16,869 nucleotides of DNA from an uncultured Eubacteriales bacterium (GTDB taxonomy: Bacteria > Bacillota > Clostridia > Peptostreptococcales > Anaerovoracaceae), in assembly GCA_902766915.1 (NCBI GenBank), contig CACXFN010000004.1:1-16869 (forward strand). Direction: 5' to 3'. The notes under the pieces are model-generated. The model was not told the DNA's origin and ran no database searches. It saw only the letters and a list, made by a program, of their open reading frames with translations. Both the position numbers and the translations under genes were made by a program. Positions 14,700-16,869 of the stretch are shown piece after piece. The stretch's first letter is position 1. Each line of letters opens with the position of its first letter.

Positions 14700-15167
14700 T
14701 TATCCTGCATAGAATTCCGTTCTTGTTTCATTTGCCTGTATCAGAACCGAACTCTGATTAAACTCTTTTATTAGTTCATCGCAGGCTTTATGAACCTGCT
14801 CTATATTTGTATCGCTTAAATAGATAACCAAGGTATACTCCTGATATACCTGGTCCCCATCTATCCAACCACCACTGGCTTCCTGAATGGTATAACCACC
14901 GAAGTTCTTAATCAGGATTTCCTTTGCCTTTTCCATGGATTCCTCAGGTGAGAAGACAGGATTATTGGTGTCCTTATCGTTTGTCCCCAGATATAGCACA
15001 TATTGAGTATCTCCACTTTGATTATCGCTGATAATTTGATTATCACTAATACTTTGATTACCGCTAATATCTGTGGTGTTAGTTCTTGTTGCAACCATAG
15101 CCGTAAGGGAAAGTATGATTCCAAGAATCGCTAATAAAAATGTAATTACACTAAATTTTCTCGACAT
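14700..15167 (-). CDS. Membrane-anchored DUF3574-like protein
   Basis: This is a 155-residue protein with an N-terminal hydrophobic helix (residues 7-26, SVITFLLAILGIILSLTAMV) acting as an anchor or signal; no lipobox cysteine is present. A short repetitive region rich in Ser, Asp, Asn and Gln (about residues 33-52) forms a stalk. It leads to a globular domain of about 100 residues: YVLYLGTNDKD, an amphipathic helix (ESMEKAKEILIKNF), GYTIQEASGGW, TLVIYLSD, a second helix and SVLIQANETRTEFY. The order and wording of this domain resemble DUF3574 (start 'lyfG', middle 'T+.+A.G.W', end 'SVL.....r..F'), assigned from memory and not certain. The ATG at 15167 has AAAAGGAG seven bases upstream. It follows the permease gene by 72 bases and may be cotranscribed with it. 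Function unknown. Confidence 0.8.
   Translation of the reverse strand: MSRKFSVITFLLAILGIILSLTAMVATRTNTTDISGNQSISDNQIISDNQSGDTQYVLYLGTNDKDTNNPVFSPEESMEKAKEILIKNFGGYTIQEASGGWIDGDQVYQEYTLVIYLSDTNIEQVHKACDELIKEFNQSSVLIQANETRTEFYAG
15015..15068 (-). repeat. Three tandem 18-bp repeats inside the DUF3574-like gene
   Basis: Plus-strand units at 15015-15032, 15033-15050 and 15051-15068 are variants of ACTTTGATTATCGCTGAT. They encode hexapeptides ISGNQS, ISDNQI and ISDNQS in the stalk between the membrane helix and the globular domain. The period is a multiple of three, so copy number can change without breaking the frame. Confidence 0.9.
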
Positions 15168-15239
15168 AGGTAGTCTCCTTTTAAGATTTCAATTTACCAA
15201 AAACAATCCTTTCACAAAAAAGCCATCACCTGCTTACTA

Positions 15240-16869
15240 TTATGCAATATCACTTAGCTTAAGGTATTTCACCTTCCTAAGTGCTATGACATTAATAGCA
15301 AAAGCGAATACTCCAGTAAGTATCGCAGAGTATAACCACGCGTTGAAATCAATATCTCTCATTAAGCCAAACTGAACCTGTTCCAAGGATCTAATAATCA
15401 AATATCCCAGCACCGATCCAATTAATAACCCTATTACAATTCCAAGACATGTGGTTAAAACGCTCTCACCTGCGACATATTTAATCACTTCCTTGGTGGT
15501 GAATCCATTCACCCTCATGATAGTTAGTTCATTCTTTTTCTGATTTAGATACATATTAATCAGGTTAAGTAAAACAAAATAAGCCATCATTCCAGCAGCA
15601 AGAATCAAAAGGAATGTTATCGACTGAAGGGCAGCCGTTGAGTCCATAAACCTTTTTTGATCATCTGCTATACTCTCAAAGGATTCGAAACCATTTATCC
15701 CGAATAATTTGTTCTGCATATCAGCCGAAGAATAGTCCCCATTGGTCAAAAATGCATTGCTGACTGCCTCCTCGCCAAAAATATTCGTATATGCTTCTTC
15801 GGATAGGAATATTACTTTACCCATATAGTATTCAAAGATTCCTGATACCTTGGTTTCATATGGATCCATATTGCTATTGTAAATTGTAACATTATCTCCA
15901 AGGGACAGTCCATAGACTTCAGATATTCTTCGGGTAATTACAATTCCTTCATCCGGCAAAGGTAATATTTCTTTTGTGTTTATATCACGAATATGATAAA
16001 AGTCATCAATCCTATCCTTATCCACTACCAAGAATTCCGCTGTAGTTAGCCCCTCGGGGGAAGATAGATTATGGTACCTGGATGTGATTTTAGTATAATC
16101 TACACCTGCGGATTTAAGCACCCTTTCAATATCCGCTTCTGCCGACTCAAAGCTTTCTGCATCATAGGAGATTCTATCCTTGAAAACTATTATATTTCCA
16201 TATTGATTTTCTATTGCACCCAGTATACCTGCCTTTAGGGTAAATCCTATGACTAAAAGTACGCAACATCCTGCCACAGACGCCATGGTTATAAGGACTC
16301 TTCTCCAATCTGTCAGCATATTTCTTACTATCAGACGAGAATAGATAGAACCATGCCCCTTATTTTTTTCAGCTTTTTTTCGGCCTTTTGGCGCCGGAGG
16401 TTGCATTAAATCCCTTGCTGATTCCTTCAGTAAATGCGAGCAAGCCCAGAACACAGCAAAGCCGGAAAGGATGATTCCTAAAGCCATGCTTATACCCACC
16501 ATTTTCCATCGGATTATACGCGGTAAAGTCCCCATTACAAAGAATTGTTCATTTGCAGAAAGCACGACGTTCTCCACCAGAAAACGTCCCGCCACCACAC
16601 CCAAAACAATTCCAATGCATGTGGCCACAACACCAAAAGCAAGGTGCTTCTTAAACACCTCACTGCTAAAGAAACCTAACGCCTTCTGGGTTCCAACCAG
16701 AGTCCTTTGTTCATCTATTATTCTTCCTACCGTTGCGTAAATCACCAATGCCCCTAGAAGCACGAACAAAAGAGCAAAGGTCTTTCCCAGTTTACCCATG
16801 TTAATTGCAGAATCATCTGCATAGATAAAGCCTGCGTTCCCCTTGGTGTCTAAGGTCACAAAATGACAA
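15240..16869 (-). CDS. FtsX/MacB-type ABC transporter permease (partial, N-terminus beyond window edge)
   Basis: This is the C-terminal part, about 542 residues, of a large inner-membrane permease of an ABC system with two FtsX-like modules. The frame is open to the last base of the window, so the real start is outside; a GTG at 16859 is not believed to be the start. The first module here has three helices (about residues 25-47, 70-95, 118-144 counted from 16859) with the cytoplasmic loop RTLVGTQKALGFFSSEVFKK. A fourth helix near 185-213 leads to an extracytoplasmic domain of about 190 residues. A last FtsX module follows, with helices near 408-438, 458-490 and 505-525, and the hallmark NELTIMRVNGFTTKEV. 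Such permeases serve in lipid or lipoprotein handling, peptide export or antimicrobial-peptide resistance; the substrate is not evident. The stop at 15240 is followed after 72 bases by the DUF3574-like gene. Confidence 0.93.
   Translation of the reverse strand, partial: CHFVTLDTKGNAGFIYADDSAINMGKLGKTFALLFVLLGALVIYATVGRIIDEQRTLVGTQKALGFFSSEVFKKHLAFGVVATCIGIVLGVVAGRFLVENVVLSANEQFFVMGTLPRIIRWKMVGISMALGIILSGFAVFWACSHLLKESARDLMQPPAPKGRKKAEKNKGHGSIYSRLIVRNMLTDWRRVLITMASVAGCCVLLVIGFTLKAGILGAIENQYGNIIVFKDRISYDAESFESAEADIERVLKSAGVDYTKITSRYHNLSSPEGLTTAEFLVVDKDRIDDFYHIRDINTKEILPLPDEGIVITRRISEVYGLSLGDNVTIYNSNMDPYETKVSGIFEYYMGKVIFLSEEAYTNIFGEEAVSNAFLTNGDYSSADMQNKLFGINGFESFESIADDQKRFMDSTAALQSITFLLILAAGMMAYFVLLNLINMYLNQKKNELTIMRVNGFTTKEVIKYVAGESVLTTCLGIVIGLLIGSVLGYLIIRSLEQVQFGLMRDIDFNAWLYSAILTGVFAFAINVIALRKVKYLKLSDIA

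Noticed and set aside
15215..15239. Possible terminator after the FtsX-type permease (GGCTTTTTT on the minus strand)
   Set aside because: The T-run is good but only a four-pair stem (AAGC with GCTT) can be drawn, too weak to call.
16857..16859. GTG as the start of the FtsX-type permease
   Set aside because: The frame continues open to the window edge and the protein begins in the middle of a module, so the true start is outside.

Overview
The window looks like a chromosomal segment of a Firmicute of class Clostridia, most likely a Lachnospiraceae-type anaerobe. The reasons are moderately AT-rich DNA, strong AGGAGG-type ribosome binding sites, short intergenic gaps, lipoproteins with classical lipoboxes, and a typical clostridial gene mix (iron-dependent alcohol dehydrogenase, M3 oligoendopeptidase-like protein, redox chaperone Hsp33, CstA, UgpABCE-type ABC importer). 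All 15 genes I support lie on the minus strand, so the window is described from high to low coordinates, in the direction of transcription. I see no tRNA, rRNA, insertion sequence, phage gene or CRISPR array.

Region A (16869 to about 14700): the 3' part of a large FtsX/MacB-type ABC transporter permease, cut by the window edge. It is followed by a membrane-anchored protein resembling DUF3574, with a short Asn/Asp/Ser-rich hexapeptide repeat.

Region B (about 14660 to 8571): a probable five-gene importer operon. The order is a DUF1015 protein, a UgpC/MsmK-type ATPase, two inner-membrane permeases with EAA loops, and a solute-binding lipoprotein. Overlapping starts and stops link the ATPase to the first permease and the second permease to the binding protein. 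The ATPase carries a 15-bp tandem repeat in its C-terminal domain, and the binding protein has an unusual C-terminal membrane helix. The promoter has a 10-bp direct repeat that may be an operator.

Region C (about 8555 to 2413): a two-domain lipoprotein, then hsp33 with a 21-bp hairpin in its leader, an M3-family peptidase homologue whose HExxH motif reads GExxH, an iron alcohol dehydrogenase overlapping it by 8 bases, a small unknown protein, and an extracytoplasmic cyclophilin lipoprotein ending at a clear Rho-independent terminator. Hsp33, the cyclophilin and the M3 protein share a loose protein-quality-control theme, but that is inference.

Region D (about 2286 to 1): a promoter followed by two small unknown soluble proteins and the start of cstA (pyruvate/peptide transporter family, cut by the window edge). 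The second small gene overlaps cstA by ATGA, so translation is probably coupled and the small proteins may work with the transporter.

No single locus here is clearly a new system. The best leads are the M3 protein lacking a metal-binding histidine, the structured hsp33 leader, the tandem repeats in two unrelated genes that share a core sequence, the binding protein with two membrane anchors, and the unknown pair translationally coupled to cstA.
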